Of a DNA stretch of 64,000 nt, positions 49,238 to 57,665 are shown piece after piece. The position numbers and the translations under genes were made by a program. The stretch is from Bacteroidales bacterium UBA4912. Lineage in GTDB: Bacteria; Bacteroidota; Bacteroidia; Bacteroidales; Dysgonomonadaceae. The stretch lies in contig DHCC01000087.1 of NCBI GenBank assembly GCA_002398875.1, forward strand, positions 9,978 to 73,977. Direction: 5' to 3'. Each line of letters starts with the position of its first letter. The first letter of the stretch is position 1. The notes beneath the pieces are model-generated. The model saw nothing but the letters and a program-made list of their open reading frames with translations, was not told the DNA's origin and did no database searches.

Positions 49238-51682
49238 TTACCTGATATTCGCAATAGAAATGATGTCTGAGAATACCCCGGCAGCAGTAACACTTGCCCC
49301 TGCCCCATAGCCTTTTATAACCATTGGGTACTCGTTATAACGTTCAGTGGTAATCATTATGATGTTGTTACTTCCTTCCAGATCATAAAAAGGGTGACCA
49401 CTTTCAACCTCGCGTAGTCCGACTTCACATGCTCCATTGTCGTAAGATGCCACAAAGCGCAGTTTCTTATTGTGTTTAGCCAGTTCTTTACGACGTTCTT
49501 CAAAAGTTTCATCTATTTCCGGAACAGTATTCCAGAACTCTTCAAGAGTGCCATCGAAATACTTTTTAGGAATAAAAAGCTTTTTTACTACATCTGACTG
49601 GTTAACTTTTGCACCCGCTTCACGTGAAAGTATAACGAGTTTTCGGGTAACATCAAGTCCACTCAAATCAATACGAGGATCAGGTTCAGCAAACTTAGCA
49701 TCTACAGCCATTTTTACAGCTTTACTAAAAGGTATCTCTTCACTGAATGTATTGAATATAAAATTCAGAGTTCCGGAGAGTACTGCTTCAAGTTTTACTA
49801 TTTTATCACCAGAGTTTGTCAGAGAATTCATCGTGTTTATTATAGGTAATCCTGCTCCTACATTGGTCTCAAACAGAAATTTGACACCTGCTTTTCGTGA
49901 TGTTTCCTTCAGATAAATATAGTTTTCGTAATCTGATGATGCAGCAATTTTGTTGGCAGTAACAACTGAAATATTCCTTGACATAAGATCTCCGTAGAGT
50001 TTAGATATCGCCGGACTGGCAGTGCAATCAACAAATACTGAGTTGAAAATATTCATTTTAATTATTTCATCCCTTATATATTCAGGCGAACTCTTAACTC
50101 CTCTTTCCATCAAGTTTTCGTAGTATCCGTCAAGTGAAATACCTTCACGTTTGAATAGAGCCTTTCGACCGTTTGCAATTCCAACAATATTAATTCTAAG
50201 TTTATTTTGTTCTTTAAGTGTTGACTGTTGCTGTTTGATTTGTGCCAGTAAATTGCTGCCTACAGTTCCGGTGCCTATTACAAAAAGGTTAAGCTCCTGA
50301 TATGGAGATAAGAAGAATGAATCATGTACAACATTCAGCGACTTCCTAAGATCTGACTTCGAAATTACGCAGGATATATTTGTTTCACCTGCACCTTGTG
50401 CAAGTGCAACTACACTGATACCGTTTCTTCCCAATGCTCCGAAAAACTTACCTGCAATACCGGGAACATGCTTCATATTCTGACCCACAATAGCTATAGT
50501 AGCCAGGTCATATTCTACAATTATCTCGTTTATGCTACCCATCTCAATCTCATGAGCAAACTCTTTGTTGAGAACCTTTTGAGAAAGAGCTGCATCCTGA
50601 GATCTTACGCCAATTGATGTACTGTTTTCTGAAGAAGCCTGAGATACAATAAAAACGCTTATACCATTATCAGCCAGAGTTGAAAAAATTCTTTTATTCA
50701 CACCGATAACTCCTACCATGCCAAGGCCCTGAATAGTAATCAGCGCAGTGTCATTAATTGAAGATATACCTTTTATGATCTTTCCATTTCTGGTAGGCTT
50801 AATATTGCGTATAAGTGTCCCTTTTTCTTCCGGATGAAAAGTGTTCCTAACATAAATTGGAATGTTTTTATGATATACCGGAAAAATTGTGGGCGGGTAA
50901 ATTACTTTTGCACCAAAGTTAGAGAGCTCAATGGCTTCAGTAAAAGATAGTTCATCAATTACATAAGCAGAGTTTATGATCTTAGGATCAGCAGTCATGA
51001 ATCCGTTTACATCCGTCCAAATTTCAAGCATCGTTGCATTCATAGCTGCCGCAATCATTGCAGCTGTGTAATCAGAACCTCCCCTGCCAAGGTTTGTTAT
51101 ATCATTTTCATCTATACTTGAGGAGATGAAACCGGGAACAATTGCAATATCTGGAGGAGGCATATCAGCAAATGTTTTCCGGATAAGTTCATTTGAACGG
51201 CTCAGATCAGGGATGTGACTCTTGAACTGCCTGTTTGTTTTAATGAATTTTGTTGAATCATACAATTGCGAGCCTGTTATCAGTTTATTCACGATTAGTG
51301 ATGACAAGCGTTCACCATAACTGACAATTTTGTCGGATGTTTTTTGAGAGAGGTCACCAATCAGAAACACTCCCCGCAGAATATTTTGTAACTCATCAAA
51401 CAGCTGTTCTGTATCTTGCACAAGCTGCTGCCTGTCATCATTAGAGAAACTCAAAGTTTCAATTATATCACGGTGTCTCTGAATTATCTCATCGAGCAGT
51501 GTTTTGTATCCGGAGTTACCATTGTATGCAAAATCTGCTGCGAGCAACAGCCTGTCGGTAACGCCGTTAAGAGCAGAAACTACAACGATAACCGGCTCTT
51601 CCTCTTTTATGATTATATTTTTGACCAGTTGTAAACTTTCGGGACTTCCAACAGATGTCCCACCGAATTTCATAACCTTCAT
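49238..51682 (-). CDS. thrA: Bifunctional aspartokinase/homoserine dehydrogenase
   Basis: Catalyses the first and third steps of threonine and methionine synthesis. The 814 residues hold an aspartokinase domain (KFGGTSVGSPES, 4-15; NLGRGGSDYTAAMIA), two ACT-type regulatory segments (about 310-455, with FSTLADNGISVFIVSQASSE), and the homoserine dehydrogenase domain (VIGTGTVGSNLL from about 468; DCTASPAISKLYGD; GLDVTRKLVILSREAG). The ACT domains imply allosteric control by threonine. The transcript starts about 210 nt upstream and carries a Thr-rich leader peptide. Confidence 0.97.
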   Translation of the reverse strand: MKVMKFGGTSVGSPESLQLVKNIIIKEEEPVIVVVSALNGVTDRLLLAADFAYNGNSGYKTLLDEIIQRHRDIIETLSFSNDDRQQLVQDTEQLFDELQNILRGVFLIGDLSQKTSDKIVSYGERLSSLIVNKLITGSQLYDSTKFIKTNRQFKSHIPDLSRSNELIRKTFADMPPPDIAIVPGFISSSIDENDITNLGRGGSDYTAAMIAAAMNATMLEIWTDVNGFMTADPKIINSAYVIDELSFTEAIELSNFGAKVIYPPTIFPVYHKNIPIYVRNTFHPEEKGTLIRNIKPTRNGKIIKGISSINDTALITIQGLGMVGVIGVNKRIFSTLADNGISVFIVSQASSENSTSIGVRSQDAALSQKVLNKEFAHEIEMGSINEIIVEYDLATIAIVGQNMKHVPGIAGKFFGALGRNGISVVALAQGAGETNISCVISKSDLRKSLNVVHDSFFLSPYQELNLFVIGTGTVGSNLLAQIKQQQSTLKEQNKLRINIVGIANGRKALFKREGISLDGYYENLMERGVKSSPEYIRDEIIKMNIFNSVFVDCTASPAISKLYGDLMSRNISVVTANKIAASSDYENYIYLKETSRKAGVKFLFETNVGAGLPIINTMNSLTNSGDKIVKLEAVLSGTLNFIFNTFSEEIPFSKAVKMAVDAKFAEPDPRIDLSGLDVTRKLVILSREAGAKVNQSDVVKKLFIPKKYFDGTLEEFWNTVPEIDETFEERRKELAKHNKKLRFVASYDNGACEVGLREVESGHPFYDLEGSNNIIMITTERYNEYPMVIKGYGAGASVTAAGVFSDIISIANIR

Positions 51683-51753
51683 CTTTATAAGACTTTTTTC
51701 CGTTTTATAATAACGGCATTTTTTTTAGATAAAATAGTTGAATTTGAACGCAA

Positions 51754-51824
51754 TAACCGAATGGTTAGGTATAAAAGCAGTGCCTGCTTACGGACGTGAA
51801 AATTTACATAACCCCCCAAGGGGT
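51754..51824 (-). promoter_or_regulatory. Possible attenuator structures after the thr leader
   Basis: Segments in transcript order: ACCCC (51824-51820, in the leader Thr/Pro codons), GGGGTTATGT (overlapping the leader stop region, 51814-51805), a compact hairpin AAGCAG/CTGCTT with loop GCA (51789-51775) followed by TTTAT, ACCTAACC (51770-51763) and GGTTA (51758-51754). ACCCC can pair with GGGGT; GGTTATGT can pair with ACCTAACC at 7 of 8; TAACC can pair with GGTTA. These exclude one another as in an attenuator, but the terminator has only a short T run. Confidence 0.4.
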
Positions 51825-51878
51825 CATAGTCATTGTTGTAGTGAAATATGTTGAATACAATCTCTGCATTTCAAACAT
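51804..51878 (-). CDS. thrL: thr operon leader peptide (Thr-rich, 24 residues)
   Basis: A short frame on the minus strand from ATG 51878 to TAA 51804. Its central part reads STYFTTTMTMTP: six Thr in ten residues (positions 10-19), plus five Met in the whole peptide. The promoter box TAACTTTG ends 17 bases before its ATG, so it would be the first translated element of the thrA transcript. Thr codons used are ACA, ACT, ACA, ACA, ACT and ACC. This composition is the hallmark of a transcription-attenuation leader as in E. coli thrL; the Met codons fit a pathway shared with methionine. Too short for usual gene calling. Confidence 0.7.
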   Translation of the reverse strand: MFEMQRLYSTYFTTTMTMTPWGVM

Positions 51879-51895
51879 TTGATTTAGATTTGATG

Positions 51896-51903
51896 CAAAG
51901 TTA
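51896..51903 (-). promoter_or_regulatory. -7 promoter box of the thr operon
   Basis: TAACTTTG on the minus strand (51903-51896), followed by C. Transcription would begin near 51890, giving a leader of about 205 nt before thrA. No TTG at the expected -33 distance is visible. Confidence 0.55.
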
Positions 51904-52018
51904 GATGAATAATTGATAAAATGAAATAATTAAGAACAATTATTTGGAATATGATATTTCTTTATGATAAATAACTCATTATTGATCATTAAATGATAAA
52001 CCTGCTAATTACGATTAC

Positions 52019-52050
52019 TTTGAAATGATAATTAATTAATACTATTTTTG
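52019..52050 (+). promoter_or_regulatory. Promoter of the DUF4091 lipoprotein gene
   Basis: TTTG at 52019-52022 and TATTTTTG at 52043-52050 are 20 bases apart. The leader to the ATG at 52096 is about 40 nt. Confidence 0.6.
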
Positions 52051-52095
52051 TAATACATTGAAGCTAATTAGTAACAAATACAAATCAATCAAATT

Positions 52096-53871
52096 ATGAC
52101 TTTTAAATCTTTAGCATCATTTACAATGCTTTGTACATTTATTGCTTTTTCTTTCACAACCTTTATTTCGTGTGATAGTAAGAGACCGAGAAAAGAGTTT
52201 GTAACCTTTGAAGAGATGCAGGATCCTACAAATGATACGTTGTCCGATTGGTCTAACGTTCCTGCCGGTTTACAATCTTCTTTTATTACAATAGATGTTA
52301 GAGCACCAAAATCTGTTGCACCTGAAATCATGGTAAGGAAGAGTGAAAAAGTAACAGGTTGGAAGGGTGAAAAAGTTTCAGCTCAATTGCTTCTTTGGAC
52401 TGCACAAGATGTAAACCAGGTTGAGTTAGAGTTTGATGATTTCACGTCAGAGTCTGCCATAATCCCCGCAACTGCTGCACAGGCCAGATTTGTCAGATAC
52501 GTTATGACTGATGAGTTTGCAGGAGGTTGTGGTCATCGCAAACCTGAAGATTTTGCTGCTTCACTTTCGGCTGATATGCTTGATAATCTGGATAACTTCA
52601 ATATAGAAGCAAATACTGTACGACCTGTATGGTTGACTATAGATATCCCCGCAGATGCGGTTGCAGGAAACTATAAAGGAAAACTAAGCCTTTATGCAGA
52701 AAGAGATTTTGTTGAGGATTTTGAGATCGAAATAGAGGTTGTGGATCAACTTTTACCTGAGCCATCGGAGTGGGTTTATCATCTTGATTTGTGGCAGCAC
52801 CCCTCTGCTGTTGCAAGAGTACACAACCTTGAGATGTGGAGTAATGCTCATTTCGAGAAAATGAGACCTGTAATGAAAATGCTTGCTGATGCAGGTCAGA
52901 AAGTTATAACTGCTACTCTAAACAAGGATCCGTGGAACAATCAATCCTATGATGCTTACGCCGATATGATTATCTGGACTAAAAATAAAGATCAGAGCTG
53001 GAGTTTCGACTATACAATTTTCGACAAATGGGTAGAGTTTATGATGGATCTAGGAACAGATAATATGATTAACTGCTACTCATTATTGACATGGAACAAC
53101 CAGGTTCACTATAATGATATGGAAAAGGGGGAACTTGTTACTCTTGAGCTTAAGGCGCAGTCTGATGAGTATGCTGAGTTCTGGAGCGTTTTTCTGAAGG
53201 ATTTCACAAAACATTTAAAGGAAAAAGGGTGGCTTGAAATTACAAATATAGCTATGGATGAGCGCTCACCCGCAGACATGCAAGCAACAATGAAAGTTTT
53301 GGAGACCTCAGCGCCCGAACTTGGTGTTTCGCTTGCCGATAACCACAAAAGCTATAAAGAGTATCCAGGAATAAAAGATATTAGCGTAGGTGCTTCAAGT
53401 GAGGTCGACAAAGCAGATATTACACTGCGTCGAGCAGAAGGATTGATTACAACATGGTATGTATGCTGTGCAGATCCGTTTGCCAACATGTTTACATTCT
53501 CAGCACCTGCAGAACCTGTTTATGCTGCATGGCATACTGTCGCAGGTGATTTCGACGGTATGCTCAGATGGGCTTACAATTCATGGGTAGAAAACCCATT
53601 AACTGACTCACGTTTCAGAACATGGCCTGCCGGGGATACCTACATGGTTTATCCTGATGCACGCAGTTCAATTCGTTTTGAGCGACTCATCGAAGGTATT
53701 CAGGATGCTGAAAAGATAAGAATATTGCGCAAACAATACAAAGAAGAAAATAGTGATGAATCTTTAGAAAAACTAAATAAACTGGAAGAGGCAATTGCTT
53801 ATTTCTATACACTGGAACCTTCTGATGATTGGAATCACAAACTTAATGAAGCAAAAAAACTTTTGAATTAA
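52096..53871 (+). CDS. DUF4091/GH123-like lipoprotein, predicted glycoside hydrolase
   Basis: The 591 residues have a lipoprotein signal (TTFISC, about Cys26). A beta domain follows (about 60-225), then a TIM-barrel-like domain starting at WVYHLDLWQHPSAVARVHN (about 230). The segment ITNIAMDERSPADM (about 390-403) carries adjacent Asp-Glu, as in GH20/GH123 enzymes that use substrate-assisted catalysis on N-acetylhexosamines. The C-terminus has FDGMLRWAYNSW and RFERLIEGIQDAEK, typical of DUF4091. The activity is unproven; hexosaminidase is the best guess from related families. It is divergent from the thr operon. Confidence 0.85.
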   Translation: MTFKSLASFTMLCTFIAFSFTTFISCDSKRPRKEFVTFEEMQDPTNDTLSDWSNVPAGLQSSFITIDVRAPKSVAPEIMVRKSEKVTGWKGEKVSAQLLLWTAQDVNQVELEFDDFTSESAIIPATAAQARFVRYVMTDEFAGGCGHRKPEDFAASLSADMLDNLDNFNIEANTVRPVWLTIDIPADAVAGNYKGKLSLYAERDFVEDFEIEIEVVDQLLPEPSEWVYHLDLWQHPSAVARVHNLEMWSNAHFEKMRPVMKMLADAGQKVITATLNKDPWNNQSYDAYADMIIWTKNKDQSWSFDYTIFDKWVEFMMDLGTDNMINCYSLLTWNNQVHYNDMEKGELVTLELKAQSDEYAEFWSVFLKDFTKHLKEKGWLEITNIAMDERSPADMQATMKVLETSAPELGVSLADNHKSYKEYPGIKDISVGASSEVDKADITLRRAEGLITTWYVCCADPFANMFTFSAPAEPVYAAWHTVAGDFDGMLRWAYNSWVENPLTDSRFRTWPAGDTYMVYPDARSSIRFERLIEGIQDAEKIRILRKQYKEENSDESLEKLNKLEEAIAYFYTLEPSDDWNHKLNEAKKLLN

Positions 53872-53906
53872 ATTGTAGCAGCTTTTTTAATTAACGATAG
53901 TTTTCA

Positions 53907-54545
53907 CTAGTTGGTTTTTTCATTTGAAAAAATAGGTAAATTCCAATGGAAGTGCAGAGCAAGCATTCTTAAAGAGAAGCATACACTCAGCCCTATCAAA
54001 TAAATCCAGTCACTTGTCAGCCAGTTGAAATGATGACCCAGAGCTACTATTAGGGCTCCTGTAAAAGCTGCAGAAGCATAAATCTCTTTTTCAAGTACAA
54101 CAGGAACCCTGTTCAGTAAAATATCACGTATAATACCACCACCAACGGCAGTAGTGATACCCAGTAGAATAGCTACTTCTTCATTGTACCCAAAAATCAA
54201 TACTTTCTGGGTGCCTGTAACGGCAAAAAACGAAAGTCCAGCAGCGTCAAAAAAGATTACAGGTCTGTTCATTTTTCTTACGACCGGGTAAATGCTTATA
54301 GTCATTATTGATGCTGCTAATGACGTTGCCAGATAATGCCAGTTTACTAATCCCGCCGGGGGAATTGCTCCAATACAAAGATCACGGATAATCCCTCCGC
54401 CACAAGCTACTGTGAATGCAGTAGCGCAAATTCCGAACAGGTCAAGTCCACGTTCTCTCGCTGCAGTTGCACCACTTAAAGCAAAAGCAAATGCACCGGC
54501 TAAATCAAGGAAATAATAAAAATTATAAAGGTTTTCCATCGCCAT
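53907..54545 (-). CDS. TRIC-type (UPF0126/YicG-like) membrane channel protein
   Basis: The 212 residues contain about seven hydrophobic helices in two repeats of the UPF0126 domain. Each repeat has a Gly-rich motif followed by RD: ACGGGIIRDLCIGAIPP (first) and AVGGGIIRDILLNRVPV (second). Prokaryotic members are trimeric intracellular cation-type channels; the ion carried in this host is unknown. Convergent with the DUF4091 gene. Confidence 0.9.
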   Translation of the reverse strand: MAMENLYNFYYFLDLAGAFAFALSGATAARERGLDLFGICATAFTVACGGGIIRDLCIGAIPPAGLVNWHYLATSLAASIMTISIYPVVRKMNRPVIFFDAAGLSFFAVTGTQKVLIFGYNEEVAILLGITTAVGGGIIRDILLNRVPVVLEKEIYASAAFTGALIVALGHHFNWLTSDWIYLIGLSVCFSLRMLALHFHWNLPIFSNEKTN

Positions 54546-54813
54546 TTTTTATCAATCCGACTACACCATTTGTCCATACTTTGGTAGTAACTTATAGATG
54601 GAGTCACTAACTTTCTCATTTAATGATTTAATTTGATGTGTTTCCAAAGATTACAAATTTCACTATTGTTTTGAATTAAAACATTATTCTGTTGATAATG
54701 TTTTCAAAAAAACATAGTATGTACTTCACTTGGACAAACTATAAATTAACCATCTATTCTCACTTTATTAACTCCTTTTAAATATAGATTTAAAAGAGCG
54801 AGGTAAGGCTCAT
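54546..54813. other. Intergenic region with inverted repeats and degenerate 11-mers
   Basis: A 10-bp perfect inverted repeat AAAACATTAT/ATAATGTTTT lies at 54678-54704 (loop of 7); CTTTTAAAT/ATTTAAAAG lies near 54775-54797. At 54573-54605 three 11-mers (TCCATACTTTG, GTAGTAACTTA, TAGATGGAGTC) recall the start of arrays A and B. No reading frame is supported and no promoter for the channel gene is evident. Confidence 0.4.
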
Positions 54814-54853
54814 TTATGGCTCATGTAAGACCCATGTAGGTCCAAAAGCTGAC
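54788..54853 (-). repeat. 11-bp-period tandem array C (six units)
   Basis: On the minus strand: GTCAGCTTTTG, GACCTACATGG, GTCTTACATGA, GCCATAAATGA, GCCTTACCTCG, CTCTTTTAAAT. It shares the 14-mer CTTACCTCGCTCTT with array A and the decamer GTCTTACATG with array B. Its first units supply the last codons and the stop of the truncated GH43 frame. Confidence 0.6.
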
Positions 54854-55078
54854 CCAACAGGGATATGAATGTGTTTAGTCCAGTTCAACTGGTAGGGTGA
54901 AGAAAAAGCATTAAAGAAAATCTGGTTTTCATAGTAGTCTGAATATGTCGGGAAAATCCAGGAAGTATCTCCATAAACAACCCCTTCCGGATCTGCATAC
55001 CAGCCGTCTAATACAGGATTTGAAGAGTATTGCAACTCTTTGGGCTGGTTTTTAATAAATTGAGTACATTTTTCAACC
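54814..55078 (-). pseudogene. Remnant of a GH43 glycoside hydrolase gene
   Basis: A frame just behind lysO encodes ELQYSSNPVLDGWYADPEGV, followed by VYGDTSWIFPTYSDYYENQ and FFNAFSSPYQLNWTKH. This is the first beta-propeller blade of a GH43-type arabinosidase/xylosidase, including the Asp base region ADPEG. After about 65 residues the similarity stops and the frame runs into the 11-bp array and a TAA. A full enzyme has about 300 residues or more, so catalytic function is lost. The start of the original gene is also gone, replaced by the lysO end. A decayed fragment left by deletion or rearrangement at the repeat is the simplest reading. Confidence 0.65.
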
Positions 55079-55681
55079 TTAGAAAGAGCAAAAAAATGTA
55101 ACAAGAAAAGGTACGCTAAGGTCGAGAATGAATCCATGAAAGACAGAGACCACGATAAACTCTTTTCCTGAGAATTTAAGGATAACAGGTAATGTAGTGT
55201 CCATGGTTGTGGCTCCTCCGACAGATATAGTTGCAAGTTTTCCGAAATATTTAACAAGGAATGGAGCAAACAGAAGTGCAATAAGTTCACGTAAAATATT
55301 TGAAAGAAGCGCTATAGTACCCAGTTCTGCACCTTTATATTCAGTAATAAAAATACTTGATAATGAGTAATAACCGAAACCGCTGCCTACTGCCATTATA
55401 TCGGTTAGTGATCTGCCGGGAATAACGATGGATATAATTGCGCAACCTCCCAAAGTGCCAATAATTGTTGCAAGTGGCAGCAGGTAATACTTGGGATTCA
55501 GCTTTTTGAAGCTTTTCAACGTTTTAGAGTCACTTCCTATGCTTAAGCCAACAAAAAACATCAGTGTAGATAGGACATAGAAACTTGCCTTACTCTCTAC
55601 AAGAGTTATAGGGATTAGGCCGAAATATCCCAGCACAGCACCCAGAATAAAGAAAGAAACTATTGTTATACTTCCTTTCAT
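55079..55681 (-). CDS. LysO-family lysine exporter, C-terminal part
   Basis: A 200-residue membrane protein with about six helices, matching the larger portion of LysO (DUF340): MFFVGLSIGSD, AVGSGFGYYSLSSIF, GTIALLSNILRELIALLFAPF, SVGGATTMDTTLPVI and the terminal VFHGFILDLSVPFLV. E. coli LysO is one chain of about 300 residues; here the N-terminal part is a separate gene 4 bases upstream. The membrane Asp/Glu residues thought important for lysine export are in this half. Confidence 0.85.
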   Translation of the reverse strand: MKGSITIVSFFILGAVLGYFGLIPITLVESKASFYVLSTLMFFVGLSIGSDSKTLKSFKKLNPKYYLLPLATIIGTLGGCAIISIVIPGRSLTDIMAVGSGFGYYSLSSIFITEYKGAELGTIALLSNILRELIALLFAPFLVKYFGKLATISVGGATTMDTTLPVILKFSGKEFIVVSVFHGFILDLSVPFLVTFFCSF

Positions 55682-55685
55682 AGTG

Positions 55686-55955
55686 CTATCTCTTACCCCT
55701 TTTTATCAGTTTCCATAGTAATAATGCCATGGCGGCGCTACCCATAACTGCAGCTACAGTAATGATTAGAGCCTCTTTGCCGATAGTTGCAATTCCGGAA
55801 ACAATATCAGGGTTACTCCCAACCTCCATTCCCAGGAGCAATAAAAGAAGCCAAATCAGGATAGTTATTATTTTTGGTATATAACCAAGCTCTTTCTTAC
55901 GCAGAAAGTAACCGATAATACCCCCTAAAAGCATAAATGCTATTACTATGAACAT
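55686..55955 (-). CDS. LysO-family protein, N-terminal part
   Basis: An 89-residue protein with about three membrane helices (FIVIAFMLLGGIIGYFLRKK, IITILIWLLLLLLGMEVGS, LIITVAAVMGSAAMALLLW). It corresponds to the first third of E. coli LysO, including LLLGMEVGS. It ends 4 bases before the start of the C-terminal partner. Since both parts have clean ends and starts, this looks like a two-gene arrangement and not a frameshift. It follows the sulfatase gene by six bases. Confidence 0.8.
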   Translation of the reverse strand: MFIVIAFMLLGGIIGYFLRKKELGYIPKIITILIWLLLLLLGMEVGSNPDIVSGIATIGKEALIITVAAVMGSAAMALLLWKLIKRGKR

Positions 55956-55961
55956 GATTGT

Positions 55962-57548
55962 TTAGTTTCCTGCTATATGTTCAAGATATTCATTCAAATA
56001 TCTGTCATTGAGTTCATCGCTATCACCATAATATTCACGCAGTTCCTCAAGCCTTTTGTGCAGTTCTGCCTGAACATCCTTATATTCAGGGTTGTTGTAG
56101 ATGTTTTTCATCTCATGAGGATCCTTTTCCAGGTCATACATCTCCCATTCATCTATATCATAGTAAAAATGAATAAGCTTGTATCTCTTAGTTGAAACCC
56201 CATAGTGGCGTTTAACCGCATGTTCTGCAGGATATTCATAATAAGTGTAATATACAGCATCACGCCATTCATCAGTTTCTCCTGAAACCAGTTTCCGGAA
56301 CGACTCACCCTGCATCTCTTCAGGAGCCTTAACGCCGGCATAATCGAGAATAGTTGGTGCATAGTCTAGATTTTGTACAAGGGCGTCAATTACAGTACCT
56401 GCCTCAATTTCTTTTGGATATCTTATTAATAAAGGAGTTCGGAACGACTCCTCATACATAAACCTTTTATCAAACCAGCCATGTTCACCAAGATAGAAAC
56501 CCTGATCGGATGTGTAAATAACGACTGTGTTTTCGTCAAGACCAGATTCTTTAAGAAAATCAAGCAGTTCACCCACACCATCATCAACAGATTTAATGGT
56601 GCGCAGATAATCCTTTATATAGCGATTATATTTCCAAAGAGCAATCTCCTTATCGGTCATGTTTGCGTAGTTGGCTTTAAACTCCTCATTTTCCGGCGTA
56701 TAAACTGACAGCCAATGTTCCCTCTGTTCAGGAGTAAACCTCTTAAGCTGATTGTAAAAACCTGTACTGTCTCCTTCAGGTGAAACAATAAATTTGAAAT
56801 CATGTCCCCATCTGGCGTGACCATGAACTTGCATTTCCTGCTCTTTTGCTGCTGTGCCGCGACCTTCGTAATTATCAAAAAAGTTTGCAGGAGGCTCAAA
56901 TGTTACATCATCATAAAGTGTCAGGTATTCAGGTGCCGGCAACCAGTTTCGGTGAGGTGCCTTCTGATGATATAAAACAGCAAACGGTTTATTAGGATCA
57001 CGGCGGTTTTTTAACCAGTCGATAGTCTCATCTGTAATTATATCAGTGCAGTAACCCTCTTTTCTGATCCTTTCTCCATTAATCAGAAAGTCAGGATTAT
57101 AATATTCACCCTGACCGGGTAACACCATTGAGTAATCGAACCCCTGAGGGATGCCATCCATGTGAATTTTACCGATCATGGCAGTCTGATAACCGTTTGC
57201 CTGTAGCAGCTTAGGGAAGTTTGGCTGATTCCAGTCGAAAGGCTGTACATTATCAACCTTACCGTTTACGAAACTATGTTTGCCGGTTAGTAAAACAGCA
57301 CGACTTGGGGCACTAATTGAGTTAGTTACAGTTGAGCGTGTAAACATTGCGCCCTCTTCAGCCAGTCTATCGATATTAGGAGTTTCGTTTAATCCATGGC
57401 CATAAGCACTTATTGCTTGATAGGCATGATCGTCGCTCATTATAAAAATTATATTAGGACGTTGTTGCTCTTTCTCCTGAGTCTGACAGGAAGCCAGGAT
57501 GGCGAGGGATCCAATTCCGAAGAGTGTAGCTGATTTCATATTTTTCAT
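55962..57548 (-). CDS. Sulfatase lipoprotein, Ser-type
   Basis: From ATG 57548 it has 528 residues; the longer frame begins with TTG 57560, which overlaps a TATTTTTG promoter box. The lipobox is SLAILASC (about Cys21). The catalytic motif is NSISAPSRAVLLTGKH, so the residue converted to formylglycine is Ser (S-x-P-S-R), needing an anaerobic sulfatase-maturating enzyme. The metal site IFIMSDDHA, KIHMDG, and the C-terminal YTSDQGFYLGEHGWFDKR are intact. Family S1, similar to sulfatases acting on sulfated glycans; the exact sugar is unknown. First gene of a unit with the two lysO parts. Confidence 0.93.
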   Translation of the reverse strand: MKNMKSATLFGIGSLAILASCQTQEKEQQRPNIIFIMSDDHAYQAISAYGHGLNETPNIDRLAEEGAMFTRSTVTNSISAPSRAVLLTGKHSFVNGKVDNVQPFDWNQPNFPKLLQANGYQTAMIGKIHMDGIPQGFDYSMVLPGQGEYYNPDFLINGERIRKEGYCTDIITDETIDWLKNRRDPNKPFAVLYHQKAPHRNWLPAPEYLTLYDDVTFEPPANFFDNYEGRGTAAKEQEMQVHGHARWGHDFKFIVSPEGDSTGFYNQLKRFTPEQREHWLSVYTPENEEFKANYANMTDKEIALWKYNRYIKDYLRTIKSVDDGVGELLDFLKESGLDENTVVIYTSDQGFYLGEHGWFDKRFMYEESFRTPLLIRYPKEIEAGTVIDALVQNLDYAPTILDYAGVKAPEEMQGESFRKLVSGETDEWRDAVYYTYYEYPAEHAVKRHYGVSTKRYKLIHFYYDIDEWEMYDLEKDPHEMKNIYNNPEYKDVQAELHKRLEELREYYGDSDELNDRYLNEYLEHIAGN

Positions 57549-57557
57549 TATAAATTT

Positions 57558-57565
57558 CAAAAATA
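57558..57565 (-). promoter_or_regulatory. -7 promoter box for the sulfatase
   Basis: TATTTTTG on the minus strand. It contains the TTG that opens the longest frame, so the ATG at 57548 is the likelier start. Confidence 0.5.
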
Positions 57566-57652
57566 CAAAATAAACCGAAACATATCGACAAACAAAATAC
57601 CTTTTAGCTGATTTTATTAAACATGAAATAATGCTAAGTCGTTACTTATTAT

Positions 57653-57660
57653 TACTTTTG
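57653..57660 (+). promoter_or_regulatory. rnpB: -7 promoter box of rnpB
   Basis: TACTTTTG ends five bases before the first base of the P1 helix of RNase P RNA, the spacing expected from the mature 5' end. Confidence 0.6.
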
Positions 57661-57665
57661 CATTT

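Noticed and set aside
49615..49632. A further parS-like core TTCACGTGAA in thrA
   Set aside because: The flanking bases fit parS at only part of the positions and the core is a common palindrome; too weak to call.
51700..51726. Hairpin CCGTT/AACGG followed by eight T residues on the plus strand in the thrA leader
   Set aside because: It is oriented as a plus-strand terminator, but no plus-strand gene precedes it; on the thrA transcript the T tract becomes an A tract before the stem, so it cannot be the attenuator terminator.
55079..55955. LysO split as a frameshifted pseudogene
   Set aside because: Both parts have plausible starts, clean ends and intact helices; a two-gene layout explains the data better.
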